29,142 bases of DNA from an uncultured Prevotella sp. Lineage in GTDB: Bacteria > Bacteroidota > Bacteroidia > Bacteroidales > Bacteroidaceae. Within the stretch, counting starts at the first letter, position 1. Every line of letters begins with the position of its first letter. The stretch covers positions 1 through 29,142 of the forward strand of contig USRA01000021.1 in NCBI GenBank assembly GCA_900557035.1. Reading direction: 5' to 3'. The notes under the pieces were generated by a model that made no database searches, was not told the DNA's origin, and saw nothing but the letters and a program-made list of their open reading frames with translations. A program made the position numbers and the translations under genes. Shown here piece by piece: positions 1-8,114 of this stretch.

Positions 1-337
1 GCATCAGATCAACAAACGATGAATAGCGCATGATGCCGGAATAGGTATGGAAGATCCGCATACCCACGACAAAGAGTGGAAGGGTGCAGACGTAAGTGAG
101 GACATAACTCCAGAAATTATTAGCCACCACTTCTCCGCCTTCTGCGATATAGGTGGCTATCATACCTGCAAAGAGAATCGCGATGCTATCCAATGACAGG
201 ATGCACCAATATGGAAGGGCGCTCTTAGAAAAATACCAACTTGTCAAACGATTGACGAAGAGGGACACCTTAAGCTTGTAGAACATCCCTGCGAATGGGG
301 TCTTGTTTGGTTGATTCTGATTATACAGCTTACTCAT
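1..337 (-). CDS. CapD/FlaA1-type polysaccharide biosynthesis protein (partial, N-terminal 112 codons)
   Basis: The frame opens with ATG at 337 and runs off the left edge, giving 112 codons. The visible part has a short basic N-terminus, then a hydrophobic segment around residues 47-65 and another around 78-95. It then reads HTYSGIMRYSSFVDL, which matches the membrane-anchored front end of the CapD/WbpM/FlaA1 family (nucleotide-sugar 4,6-dehydratases/epimerases with an F/H-x-Y-x-G-x-x-R-Y-S-S signature). The NAD-binding Rossmann domain would lie outside the window. It begins 21 nt after the NusG-like gene on the same strand, so the two are probably co-transcribed as the start of an exopolysaccharide or capsule locus. 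The family is inferred from this N-terminal signature only; the catalytic part is not visible. Confidence 0.8.
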   Translation of the reverse strand, partial: MSKLYNQNQPNKTPFAGMFYKLKVSLFVNRLTSWYFSKSALPYWCILSLDSIAILFAGMIATYIAEGGEVVANNFWSYVLTYVCTLPLFVVGMRIFHTYSGIMRYSSFVDLM

Positions 338-358
338 AAACTTATATCTTATCTTTTT

Positions 359-2389
359 TTATTTTTTATTCTTTCTCATACCGGCTGTGGCTGTCTTCCT
401 GATACGGTCTGATACAGCCTTTGTCTTCTGGAGGAAGGATGGGTATTTAAAATACGTCCATGCATCTTCTTCCTGCAGTTCAACCATTCCCTTATAGAGA
501 TAGTTGACTACACTCTCCTGCTTCTCGCTCTGCTGGATGATGGCATCGAAGAGCGCCGTGCAGGTTTCATTGGGATTGAAGTCCGCCCGGATATAGTTGT
601 AAAGCTCATCCTTGGCGAAATGGGCAGAGATGACCTTCGTCATGGCGAGGAAGCGGATGGCTGCCTGCTGCAACTGTCCGCTTGCCAGATAACCGGTTAT
701 CTGCTCCTGTCGCTGCCGGAGTGCCTGGGCGATGTCTTCTATCTGGAGTCTGCCTTCCTGCGGCTTGAACTTCTCCTCCAGTTCGATATCGGAAGCGATG
801 ACACTCGGGAGGTCGGCTACCGGAACCTTATGGAGCAGGACATATCGCTGGAGCAACTGTCGCCACATCAGGAGTCGGGCGCCCTGCCACATCTCTACGG
901 CTGCTGCCGTGGTCTGGGAGATGAAGCCCGGTTCGTCGCCATCGGATGCCTGAAGCAGAACGACAGCCTTCCGTGCCATCTCCTGGATATCCTCCGTATA
1001 AGGAATATCCAAATCCATGGAGAAGCCGCCTATCTGACCAACTTTCTCAAAACGGTATCTGTTTTGAGTGAGCAGATGCAGGAGGCGGGGATATTTCCTG
1101 TTTTCCAGATCGAGGAGGAACTTCTGGCGCTCTTCCTCATTCTGCATGGCATACTTCTCATAGAAGGCGCCCCAGGAGGTGATTGCCTTCACCCTTCCAT
1201 CACCGTTTGGCAACAGGGCGATGTGGGCATCATATTCATAATCCTCATCGAAGACGGGATTGAACTTGTCGGCTTCATATTCCTTGCTCCGGAAGAAATC
1301 CCTGAGATGGCAGCGGAGAACGAGTTCCACGATACCATTGTGCCAGAACACGGCATATTCCTGACCTGCGGAAATCGGGATGCCGGTGCTCGGCGTGAGG
1401 AAGGGACGGAGCAGGACATCGGGGATAAGCTCGTTCAGAGCATCCCACATGGTAGCATTGTCGGTCTTGAAATAGGCTGCGAGAATGCGGAAGTTGGGAT
1501 GCATCGCCTCATCAATATGATCGAGCACTTCCTTCTTCTGGGCTTCTTCCAGTGTTGACTTCTGTATGCTGTATGCCTTATCGGTCTGATTTCTACCGCG
1601 GTGAAGCTTCAGTTTCTTCTGATAATCCTCGAAAAGGCGGCGCAGGGTGGCTGCGGCATCTTCTTCAGGATTCCGGAACTGGAGATAACCGATGAGCTGG
1701 TCGATGGCACGCCATACGCCTACTGCTTCCGACTTGGCTCCGCGGGTTGCCTCGTGTTCTACCTGGATATCATACTGTCGGATATTGGAGATATTGAGGC
1801 AGCGATTGTTTCCGAAGCGTACCAGGAAATGGCGGTCTTTCTTGCCGTTCTTCTTGATCTGCTTCACCACGCCTACCCAACCCTTCAGCGGTCCGTTGAG
1901 GATGCGGATGGTATCATTCTCGAGGATGAGGTCGTCATAGCTCTTATCTACGATGCTGAGTCCCTGAATGTCTTCCGCAATCTGTTCATTATAGTAGATG
2001 AACCGTTCCATATCCGCATCTGGGATGCGGGCGAGGTCGATGATCTCACGGAGGGTATAGTTCTCTCTATCGGCACAGAGGAGTCGAGCCCGGGTAAAGA
2101 AGGTACGTTCTACCGTCTCTCCGGTGTTCCTATCGATATCATATCCCATGTATTCGAAATAGCCGTGATGGGAAAGGTTTCGCTCCAGTGCCTTCCTGTT
2201 TTCTGTCCGGATGAAGAAGAGGCCTGAAAGGAGGGGCATGAAACGAACCTTCTCACTCCCCTCTTCGTTCCTGTAGATCTTTCTTCCCAGCGGGAAATAA
2301 TAATCTGAGATGACTTCGGGGTAATGCTCCTTCAAAAAGTCGATGGACTTATTCTCTCCGGAAGTTACGGTCTGTATGATGAACCACAT
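359..2389 (-). CDS. Long NusG/UpxY-like transcription antitermination protein with large C-terminal extension
   Basis: This 676-residue protein starts MWFIIQTVTSGENKSIDFL, typical of NusG-family N-terminal domains (roughly residues 1-145; note PLLSGLFFI near 52-60 and IPDADMERFI near 122-131, as in UpxY-type proteins). A KOW segment follows at about 158-207 (GPLKGWVGVVKQI). UpxY/NusG paralogues are normally about 170-200 residues, so about 465 residues here are an unexplained extension with no membrane segment, rich in charged and helical-looking stretches, ending in a basic tail (RKTATAGMRKNKK). UpxY proteins bind RNA polymerase at the leader of their own polysaccharide operon and prevent early termination. 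Its place as first gene before a CapD-like gene, behind a ~300 nt leader, fits that role. The NusG assignment is strong; the function of the extension is unknown. Confidence 0.8.
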   Translation of the reverse strand: MWFIIQTVTSGENKSIDFLKEHYPEVISDYYFPLGRKIYRNEEGSEKVRFMPLLSGLFFIRTENRKALERNLSHHGYFEYMGYDIDRNTGETVERTFFTRARLLCADRENYTLREIIDLARIPDADMERFIYYNEQIAEDIQGLSIVDKSYDDLILENDTIRILNGPLKGWVGVVKQIKKNGKKDRHFLVRFGNNRCLNISNIRQYDIQVEHEATRGAKSEAVGVWRAIDQLIGYLQFRNPEEDAAATLRRLFEDYQKKLKLHRGRNQTDKAYSIQKSTLEEAQKKEVLDHIDEAMHPNFRILAAYFKTDNATMWDALNELIPDVLLRPFLTPSTGIPISAGQEYAVFWHNGIVELVLRCHLRDFFRSKEYEADKFNPVFDEDYEYDAHIALLPNGDGRVKAITSWGAFYEKYAMQNEEERQKFLLDLENRKYPRLLHLLTQNRYRFEKVGQIGGFSMDLDIPYTEDIQEMARKAVVLLQASDGDEPGFISQTTAAAVEMWQGARLLMWRQLLQRYVLLHKVPVADLPSVIASDIELEEKFKPQEGRLQIEDIAQALRQRQEQITGYLASGQLQQAAIRFLAMTKVISAHFAKDELYNYIRADFNPNETCTALFDAIIQQSEKQESVVNYLYKGMVELQEEDAWTYFKYPSFLQKTKAVSDRIRKTATAGMRKNKK

Positions 2390-2482
2390 ATATGTAACTG
2401 CTAAAATTCATTAACGGACATTGTGGTAAGTATATAGCTCTGCTTCCCCTGGAAAGATGACTCTTCCCGGACTATGAGGGGT

Positions 2483-2498
2483 TGTGATATGTATCACA
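2483..2498. promoter_or_regulatory. CRP-like palindrome TGTGATATGTATCACA in the leader
   Basis: Perfect 7-bp inverted arms (TGTGATA / TATCACA) around a 2-nt centre. The sequence fits the classical CRP/FNR half-site arrangement TGTGA-N6-TCACA exactly. It lies about 190 nt downstream of the predicted transcription start and 94 nt before the start codon, so it may be a roadblock-type operator or an RNA hairpin in the leader. Which of the two it is cannot be told from sequence. Confidence 0.45.
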
Positions 2499-2692
2499 GC
2501 ATTGAAAACCAATAGACTCACTTCCACTAATCGTCAACACTTTTATGTCTTTCTGCCGGCTGCATCATAGATACAGCGTAGCTTGGGTACTGCAACATAT
2601 TATTCATATTGATTGCTCCTTAGAAAGCCATTTTATTATTTCTTAGTTCGAGATTCACTATTGTCTCGTGTCATGAGACTGTGAAATCTGTT

Positions 2693-2725
2693 GCAAAAGT
2701 ACAAAAAATAATGAATATAAACAAA
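2693..2725 (-). promoter_or_regulatory. Bacteroidetes-type promoter for the polysaccharide operon
   Basis: On the minus strand there is a TTTG (-33) at 2725-2722, a 20-nt spacer, and TACTTTTG (-7) at 2701-2694. This is a full match to the Bacteroidetes primary sigma factor consensus. Transcription would start near 2686, leaving a leader of about 300 nt before the NusG-like gene. Confidence 0.8.
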
Positions 2726-2888
2726 TTATATGTGTTAATTTTTAGCGGATTTTTTAAGGATTTTGGGTTGAAACCGCAGATTTGAGGCTTTATTGGGGTT
2801 TCAACGTGCTATGGATGAAAGGGTTAAGGGGAAATTGGGGAAAATTGGTTCATTTTGGTTCATTTTTGATTCATACCACTGCCCCCAT

Positions 2889-3122
2889 CTTTTTATTCAT
2901 CGGATTACACAGAATTTACGGATATCCTTTCTCACTTCACGGATTACGCACGGATTTGAAACGGAAAGCGACCTGTACGGTCGTGTGCTGAAACCGCTGT
3001 AGGGAGGGTCCCACAGATTTCACGGATCAACACAGATTTTGACCAGTCCGGATAAGGGACCATCCACAACTTCCGATAATACAATGAATAAAATCTGTGT
3101 AAATCTGTGAAATCTGTGGGAG
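2889..3122. repeat. Interspersed 'cacagattt' repeat element, long inverted-repeat copy
   Basis: The stretch contains TTCATCGGATTACACAGAA near 2896, a degenerate 'cacggatt' block near 2938-2957, and GACCTGTACGGTC near 2970. The segment 3009-3040 recurs in inverted orientation at 3090-3121 with 3 mismatches in 32 and a 49-bp spacer, so it can form a long hairpin. The same sub-motifs recur in the same order at 5669-5766. I see no convincing gene in 2726-3180; the rest of this 811-bp gap is the leader and promoter of the gene at 359-2389. Confidence 0.75.
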
Positions 3123-3184
3123 AAATACGGACGGGGAAAGCATTAAAACTTGTGAAAAAGGGAGGGGATGTGAGATTTTTGTTT

Positions 3185-3192
3185 TACCTTTG
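3185..3192 (+). promoter_or_regulatory. -7 promoter box TACCTTTG for the 3228-3776 gene
   Basis: TACCTTTG matches the Bacteroidetes -7 box. A canonical -33 TTTG is not obvious upstream. The implied transcription start, near 3198-3200, falls almost on the first ATG (3201), which argues for translation starting at the internal ATG codons at 3228 or 3234. Confidence 0.55.
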
Positions 3193-3227
3193 TAGCTTCA
3201 ATGATGATTCAAGATAAAATACATTCA

Positions 3228-3776
3228 ATGAATATGGAAAATAAAAGCAAAAGAATAGAAGAGATCTTCAAACAGGATCTGAGTATGTACCTTGCTGGCA
3301 AACAGCGTGTTGACGAGCAGCTTCCGGATGCTCCAGACATCGAGAAACAGTGGGCTAAGATAGGCGAAAGCTATCTGCCTGACGCCATGCGCGAGTTCAG
3401 CAAATACCCTACCGTAGCGCTGGGATGGATTATGTTTGTAGGCATGGCCATCGCCAAATACTGGGACGAAGACTGGGAGTTGTATGGCAAGGTAGATAAT
3501 CTTTATGAATACCTCAGAGACCGCATTGATTTCGACCACATGGACGACTATATTCTCGACCAGGTTCTGCTGCTCGACGAGAACGAGCACTCTGCTACTT
3601 CTACCATCGTAGCAGAGTGTGCCGCACGCACCTATACCCTGCTCATCCATCAGGGATATGAGCCTGGTACTGAGGCAGCTTTCCGTGGTTTCATTGCAGC
3701 TTTACATCAAATGTATCTGATGGGCGCTGCCATGGAGCTGAAAAGACTGGGTTATCACATGACACAGCTGCAGTAA
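3228..3776 (+). CDS. Conserved-looking hypothetical protein
   Basis: I do not recognise a family. The frame is open from ATG 3201, but the -7 box ends at 3192, so the ATG at 3228 or 3234 (MNMENKSKR...) is the more likely start, giving about 181-183 residues. The protein looks soluble and helical. It has a charged N-terminus, a moderately hydrophobic stretch (TVALGWIMFVGMAIAKYW) too short and polar-flanked to be a clear membrane anchor, and many acidic residues (YWDEDWELYGKVD; DHMDDYILDQVLLLDENE). No signal peptide or catalytic motif stands out. It lies alone between a repeat element and the sulP gene, each with its own promoter. No hairpin terminator is visible after it. It is probably real because it has a promoter, a good length and coding-like codon use. 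Confidence 0.7.
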   Translation: MNMENKSKRIEEIFKQDLSMYLAGKQRVDEQLPDAPDIEKQWAKIGESYLPDAMREFSKYPTVALGWIMFVGMAIAKYWDEDWELYGKVDNLYEYLRDRIDFDHMDDYILDQVLLLDENEHSATSTIVAECAARTYTLLIHQGYEPGTEAAFRGFIAALHQMYLMGAAMELKRLGYHMTQLQ

Positions 3777-3819
3777 AGCCCTTTGCGGTTCAAAAACATC
3801 AAGAAAGTTTAAAAAAGAT

Positions 3820-3850
3820 TTTGTTATATGAAATAATAGTTGTACCTTTG
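3820..3850 (+). promoter_or_regulatory. Promoter of the SulP transporter gene
   Basis: TTTG at 3820-3823, a 19-nt spacer and TACCTTTG at 3843-3850 match the Bacteroidetes consensus. The downstream sequence CAGTCGTTTTTC resembles that following the tRNA-Cys and cupin promoters. The leader to the ATG at 3911 is about 50 nt. Confidence 0.8.
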
Positions 3851-3910
3851 CAGTCGTTTTTCGGATAACGAAGCAAAAATCACATTAATTCATATAACAA
3901 AACTTTTTAA

Positions 3911-5599
3911 ATGAAGGCAATAGCAATTAAGTCGAGGTTGTTTTCTTGCTTGAAGAGTTACAACAAGAAAACATTCATGTCTGACCTCATGGCAGGTATC
4001 ATCGTTGGTATCGTAGCCCTGCCTCTGGCCATCGCATTCGGTATCGCTTCTGGCGTGACACCCGAGAAGGGTATCATCACAGCCATAGTAGCGGGTCTCA
4101 TCATCTCCATCTTCGGCGGAAGCAAAGTGCAGATCGGCGGACCTACAGGAGCATTCATCGTCATCATCTACGGCATCATCCAGAAGTATGGATTCGAGGG
4201 ATTGACCATCGCAACGCTGATGGCAGGTCTCTTCCTGGTGCTCTTCGGACTGCTCCGACTCGGTACCATCATCAAGTACATCCCTTATCCTATCGTGGTA
4301 GGTTTCACCAGCGGTATCGCCGTTACCATCTTCACCACGCAGATTAAGGACCTCTTTGGTTTGACATTGGCTTCTAACCCTTCTGACTTCCTGGAGAAAT
4401 GGGGTGTCTACTTCCAGAGTTTCGACACCATCGACCCTTGGTGCGCCCTCATCGGTGTGGTGAGCGTGGTGGTCATCGCCATCACTCCTAAGTTCAGCAA
4501 GAAGATTCCGGGTTCGCTCATCGCCATCATCCTGATGACCGTTGTGGCACTGCTGCTCAAGCAGTTTGCCGGCGTAGAGAGCATCGAGACCATCGGCGAC
4601 CGTTTCTCTATCAGCAACGAGTTGCCTGCTGCCCAGGTTCCTGAGATGAACTGGGAGACCATCAAGAGTCTGGTATCTCCTGCCATCACCATCGCCATCC
4701 TCGGTGCCATCGAGAGTCTGCTCTCTGCTACCGTTGCCGACGGTGTAATCAGCGACCACCACGACTCTAATACTGAGTTGATCGCCCAGGGTCTGGCGAA
4801 CATCGCTTCCCCACTCTTCGGCGGTATTCCTGCTACCGGCGCCATCGCCCGCACGATGACCAATATCAACAACGGCGGCAAGACTCCTATCGCTGGTATC
4901 ATCCACGCAGTGGTACTGCTGCTCATCTTCCTCTTCCTGATGCCGCTCGCCAAGTATATTCCTATGGCTTGTCTGGCTGGTGTACTGGTTGTGGTTTCCT
5001 ATGGTATGAGTGGCTGGAGAAGCTTCCTGGGTCTGATGAAGAATCCTAAGAGCGACGTTACCGTGCTCCTGATTACCTTCTTCCTGACCATCATCTTCGA
5101 CCTGACCATTGCCATCGAGGTGGGTCTGATCATCGCCTGCCTGCTCTTCATGAAACGAATGAGCGAGACTACCGATGTAACTGCTATCACAGAGGACGAG
5201 ATTGACCTGAACAAGGAGTATGACTTCCTTTCTACCAACCTGGAGCACTATACGATTCCTAAGGGTGTAGAGGTATATGAAATCAACGGTCCTTTCTTCT
5301 TCGGAGCAGGTAATAAGTTTGAGGAAGTGATGGCTGCCTTCGGCGACCGTCCTTTGGTTCGCGTCATCCGTATGCGTAAGGTTCCATTCGTGGATTCTAC
5401 CGGTATCCACAACCTCACCAACCTCTGCGAGATGAGTCAGAAGGAGGATATCCAGGTTGTTCTCTCCGGTGTCTGCGAAAAGGTAAACGCCCAGTTGGAG
5501 AAGGCGGGCTTCTACAATATGCTCGGCAAGGAGAACATCACTGATCATATCAGCAAGGCGCTGAAGCGTGCTGAAGAGATCATTGAGGCTAATAAATAA
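3911..5599 (+). CDS. SulP-family inorganic anion transporter with STAS domain
   Basis: The 562-residue protein has the SulP layout. A cytoplasmic N-terminus leads into a transporter core of multiple membrane segments at about 25-415, including the typical FMSDLMAGIIVGIVALPLA start, GGPTGAFIV at 77-84 and PYPIVVGFTSGIAV at 126-138. A C-terminal cytoplasmic STAS domain follows at about 450-555, with the conserved VPFVDSTGIHNL loop at 491-502. SulP proteins move sulfate, bicarbonate or related anions, usually with Na+ or H+. The substrate cannot be assigned: no carbonic anhydrase or sulfate-assimilation gene is adjacent. Length and domain order are normal. It is monocistronic, with its own promoter at 3820-3850 and a strong terminator at 5621-5660. 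Confidence 0.93.
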   Translation: MKAIAIKSRLFSCLKSYNKKTFMSDLMAGIIVGIVALPLAIAFGIASGVTPEKGIITAIVAGLIISIFGGSKVQIGGPTGAFIVIIYGIIQKYGFEGLTIATLMAGLFLVLFGLLRLGTIIKYIPYPIVVGFTSGIAVTIFTTQIKDLFGLTLASNPSDFLEKWGVYFQSFDTIDPWCALIGVVSVVVIAITPKFSKKIPGSLIAIILMTVVALLLKQFAGVESIETIGDRFSISNELPAAQVPEMNWETIKSLVSPAITIAILGAIESLLSATVADGVISDHHDSNTELIAQGLANIASPLFGGIPATGAIARTMTNINNGGKTPIAGIIHAVVLLLIFLFLMPLAKYIPMACLAGVLVVVSYGMSGWRSFLGLMKNPKSDVTVLLITFFLTIIFDLTIAIEVGLIIACLLFMKRMSETTDVTAITEDEIDLNKEYDFLSTNLEHYTIPKGVEVYEINGPFFFGAGNKFEEVMAAFGDRPLVRVIRMRKVPFVDSTGIHNLTNLCEMSQKEDIQVVLSGVCEKVNAQLEKAGFYNMLGKENITDHISKALKRAEEIIEANK

Positions 5600-5620
5600 T
5601 GATTATAGACATCATACAAA

Positions 5621-5660
5621 AAAGATGCATTGCGGATTGTTCGGCAATGCATCTTTTTTT
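5621..5660. terminator. Bidirectional intrinsic terminator between sulP and the ABC ATPase gene
   Basis: Arms AAAGATGCATTGC (5621-5633) and GCAATGCATCTTT (5644-5656) pair perfectly around a 10-nt loop. A T-run follows on the plus strand and an A-run precedes it, so it can stop transcription from both convergent genes. Confidence 0.9.
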
Positions 5661-5668
5661 ATTCTTTA

Positions 5669-5766
5669 TTTTTTATTCATCGGAATACACAGAAGAAACG
5701 GAGGCATTCCTGTTAATTATAGTCCCACAGATTTCACGGATTTTCACAGATTTGACCTGTGCGGTC
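5669..5766. repeat. Second, shorter copy of the interspersed 'cacagattt' repeat
   Basis: TTCATCGGAATACACAGAA (from 5676), TCCCACAGATTTCACGGAT (5723-5741), then CACAGATTT and GACCTGTGCGGTC repeat motifs of the element at 2889-3122 in the same orientation. It sits between the terminator and the end of the ATPase gene. No coding potential is seen. Confidence 0.75.
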
Positions 5767-5780
5767 TAGGAGGATAATTC

Positions 5781-6521
5781 CTACAGGACTTTTCCCAGGA
5801 ACTCCTGGAGTCTTGGAGACTTCGGATGATTGAAGACTTCTTCAGGGGTACCATCCTCCGTAATATATCCGTCACTGAAGAAGAGCACACGATTGGCAAC
5901 TTCACGGGCAAAGCCCATTTCGTGGGTTACAACCACCATCATCATACCTTCGGCAGCCACATCCTTCATCAACTGCAATACTTCTCCTACCATCTCCGGG
6001 TCGAGCGCAGAAGTTGGTTCATCGAAAAGAAGAACCTCCGGATTCATTGCCAGGGCACGGACGATGGCTACACGCTGCTTCTGTCCGCCCGAAAGGCTAT
6101 CCGGATAACTGTCTGCCTTGTCCAGCAATCCGATGCGGGAGAGAAGCTCTGTCGCCTTCTCATCCGCCTCTTCACGGGTCATCTTCCCCAACTCTACCGG
6201 TGCCAGCATGATATTGCGGCGGATAGTCATGTTCGGGAAAAGATTAAACTGCTGGAACACCATACCCACCCGCTGACGCATCTTATTGATATCTACATCC
6301 CAGGAGGTAAGGTCTATGCCATCGATCAGAATCTTTCCCTCCGTAGGTTCCTCCAAGAGATTGATGGAACGCAGGAAGGTACTCTTGCCACAGCCCGACG
6401 GGCCAATAATGGCAACCACTTCGCCCTGTTTGATGGAAGTGGTAATGCCTTTCAGGACTTCGTTGTCGCCGAAGCGCTTGCGAAGTCCTTCTATCTTGAT
6501 TATCTCGTTCATTTTATCCAT
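5781..6521 (-). CDS. Polar amino-acid ABC transporter ATP-binding protein (GlnQ/HisP type)
   Basis: The 246-residue protein is an ABC ATPase of normal length. Walker [10 protein letters not shown] is at 40-48, the Q-loop glutamine at about 90 ([10 protein letters not shown]), the signature LSGGQ at 143-147, Walker B VLLFDEPT at 163-170 with the D-loop SALD, and the switch histidine at 200 (THEMGFA). The VFQQFNLFP motif and length are typical of the polar amino-acid uptake (PAAT) family. It begins 4 nt after the stop of the binding protein-permease fusion, so the two form one transporter: a homodimer of the ATPase energises two fused permease subunits. An alternative start at 6512 (MNEIIK) would remove three residues. 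The substrate is unknown; the upstream serine dehydratase hints at an amino acid feeding serine catabolism. Confidence 0.93.
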   Translation of the reverse strand: MDKMNEIIKIEGLRKRFGDNEVLKGITTSIKQGEVVAIIGPSGCGKSTFLRSINLLEEPTEGKILIDGIDLTSWDVDINKMRQRVGMVFQQFNLFPNMTIRRNIMLAPVELGKMTREEADEKATELLSRIGLLDKADSYPDSLSGGQKQRVAIVRALAMNPEVLLFDEPTSALDPEMVGEVLQLMKDVAAEGMMMVVVTHEMGFAREVANRVLFFSDGYITEDGTPEEVFNHPKSPRLQEFLGKVL

Positions 6522-6525
6522 TCTA

Positions 6526-8079
6526 TTATCTTTCGCTCTTTCTCAAACGCTTTTCCAACTTTCTCACTCCGGCATTCAGTCCGAGGACGATGATGAGATA
6601 CAGGCAGGCAACCACACCCAATGGCATCATTGCCTCGTAGGTGATGCTGCGGATGATATCGGAACCCTTGGTAAGATCCACGAGACCGATGTAACCGCTG
6701 ATGGAAGTCTCCTTAAGCAGGGTGATAAGCTCATTACCCATCGCCGGCAGCACATTCTTGAAGGCTTGTGGCAGGATGATGAGTCGCATGGTCTTGCCAT
6801 AAGAAAGACCGAGACTTCTACCCGCTTCCATCTGTCCCTCATCTACCGACATGATACCCGAACGGATGACCTCGGCAATATATGCCGCAGAGTTCAAACC
6901 GAAGGCTATGACAGCCACCAGGATCTTGTTGACATCGGCAGAGGCGAAGACCACATAATAGATGATGAGCAACTGCACCATGGTAGGTGTACCACGCATG
7001 ATGGTGAGATACAACTGGCAGAGCATATTCGGAATGCGCCAACCACCCCGACGTTCGTGACGGGCACGGACAATGGCTATCAGCGTACCGAGAATCACGG
7101 AGAGGATGATGGCGAAGAAGGTGATGACGAGCGTATTGCCCAATCCCTGCAGGAGATACTCATAGCGGTTGTCATCGATGAAGCAAGACTTGAACTTGTC
7201 CAGAACTCCATGCTGTGAATCAGCCACTTCTGTATTTTCAGAATTTACCATGATGACCTGTCGCACATCGGCGTAGGAATCGGTGAATCCGATGTTCTTC
7301 TCCCGCTCCGGGGTGACGGTAATACCGGCGATACCGGCATCAGCCTTACCAGCCTGTACGGAAGTGATGATGGCATCAAACTCCATATCAAGAATCTCGA
7401 CATCCACGCCCATCACATCGCCGATGGCATTCGCCACATCTACATCGATACCCACAATCTTACCATCCTGGTAGTACTCGAATGGTTCGAAGGTGGCATT
7501 GGTGGCAAAGCGGAGACTCTTCTTCAGCCCGAGCTTCTGCAGCGCTTCCGGTCCAACCTTCTTCACATCCGAAGCCTTAGGCGTATAAGCCACGGCAATG
7601 CCCCGTTCCAGATGGCGGTTGACGATGGAATCGATGACGCCATTCGCCTTCAGGATACGGATGGCATGATTGATGGACTGCTGCAACTCGGCATGATCCT
7701 TTGCCACACAGATGGCGAAAGAGGAGGCATCGAAGGTTTCCGGCAGAATGCGGAGAGAAGGATTCACCCGCTGGAATGCCTTGGCTGGTGCCTCATCGGT
7801 CACCATACAGTCGATCTTACCCTGAAGGAGTGCCTGAATGGCATCGGCTCCCTTGTTGTATCGTTCTACCTTGGTGCCATCTCCTTTCTTTTCCAACTCA
7901 GTGGCAAGGCCGTCGCTGGTGGTACCTAACTGTACGCCGATAACGGCGCCCTGCAAATCAGCCTTCGTCTTCAACTGCTTCTTCGCATCGGAAGAATCCG
8001 AGCCGCAGGAAGCCAGAAGAAGACAGGCTGCTATTACTAAAGTACTTAAACTAAATTGTTTTAATCTATTATAAATCAT
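6526..8079 (-). CDS. Fused substrate-binding lipoprotein / amino-acid ABC permease, binding domain apparently circularly permuted
   Basis: This 517-residue protein starts with a lipoprotein signal (LLASC, Cys25). Residues ~36-158 resemble the second half of a GlnH-type binding protein ([46 protein letters not shown]). After a ~27-residue linker, residues 187-285 resemble the first half ([56 protein letters not shown]). From about 300 to the end lies a HisM/GlnP-type permease, with the coupling helix near 405-426 ([16 protein letters not shown]). In ordinary family members the first half precedes the second, so the order here is swapped. The ligand-binding Arg (TPERE) and the second-lobe Asp (VTDEA) both appear present. 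It follows serine dehydratase by 35 nt and precedes its ATPase by 4 nt. The lipid anchor and the permease would tether both ends of the binding domain at the membrane. Confidence 0.9.
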   Translation of the reverse strand: MIYNRLKQFSLSTLVIAACLLLASCGSDSSDAKKQLKTKADLQGAVIGVQLGTTSDGLATELEKKGDGTKVERYNKGADAIQALLQGKIDCMVTDEAPAKAFQRVNPSLRILPETFDASSFAICVAKDHAELQQSINHAIRILKANGVIDSIVNRHLERGIAVAYTPKASDVKKVGPEALQKLGLKKSLRFATNATFEPFEYYQDGKIVGIDVDVANAIGDVMGVDVEILDMEFDAIITSVQAGKADAGIAGITVTPEREKNIGFTDSYADVRQVIMVNSENTEVADSQHGVLDKFKSCFIDDNRYEYLLQGLGNTLVITFFAIILSVILGTLIAIVRARHERRGGWRIPNMLCQLYLTIMRGTPTMVQLLIIYYVVFASADVNKILVAVIAFGLNSAAYIAEVIRSGIMSVDEGQMEAGRSLGLSYGKTMRLIILPQAFKNVLPAMGNELITLLKETSISGYIGLVDLTKGSDIIRSITYEAMMPLGVVACLYLIIVLGLNAGVRKLEKRLRKSER

Positions 8080-8114
8080 CTAATTAATAAAAAGCTTCTG
8101 CCCTTACAGGGCGA

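Noticed and set aside
620..1558. A 312-codon plus-strand frame inside the NusG-like gene
   Set aside because: It is the shadow of the minus-strand gene, which has recognisable NusG/KOW motifs, a promoter and operon context. The shadow shows no domain or promoter.
2390..2780. Invertible (phase-variable) promoter, as at Bacteroides capsule loci
   Set aside because: I found no pair of inverted repeats flanking the promoter and no invertase gene nearby; only small local hairpins are seen.
2782..3002. Two overlapping ~69-codon frames in the repeat region
   Set aside because: They run through the interspersed repeat, have no promoter box and no family resemblance.
3890..5548. A 552-codon open frame antisense to the SulP gene
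   Set aside because: Its protein is Asp/His/Glu-rich and low in hydrophobic structure, as expected from reading a membrane-protein gene backwards. SulP on the other strand has clear domains, a promoter and a terminator.
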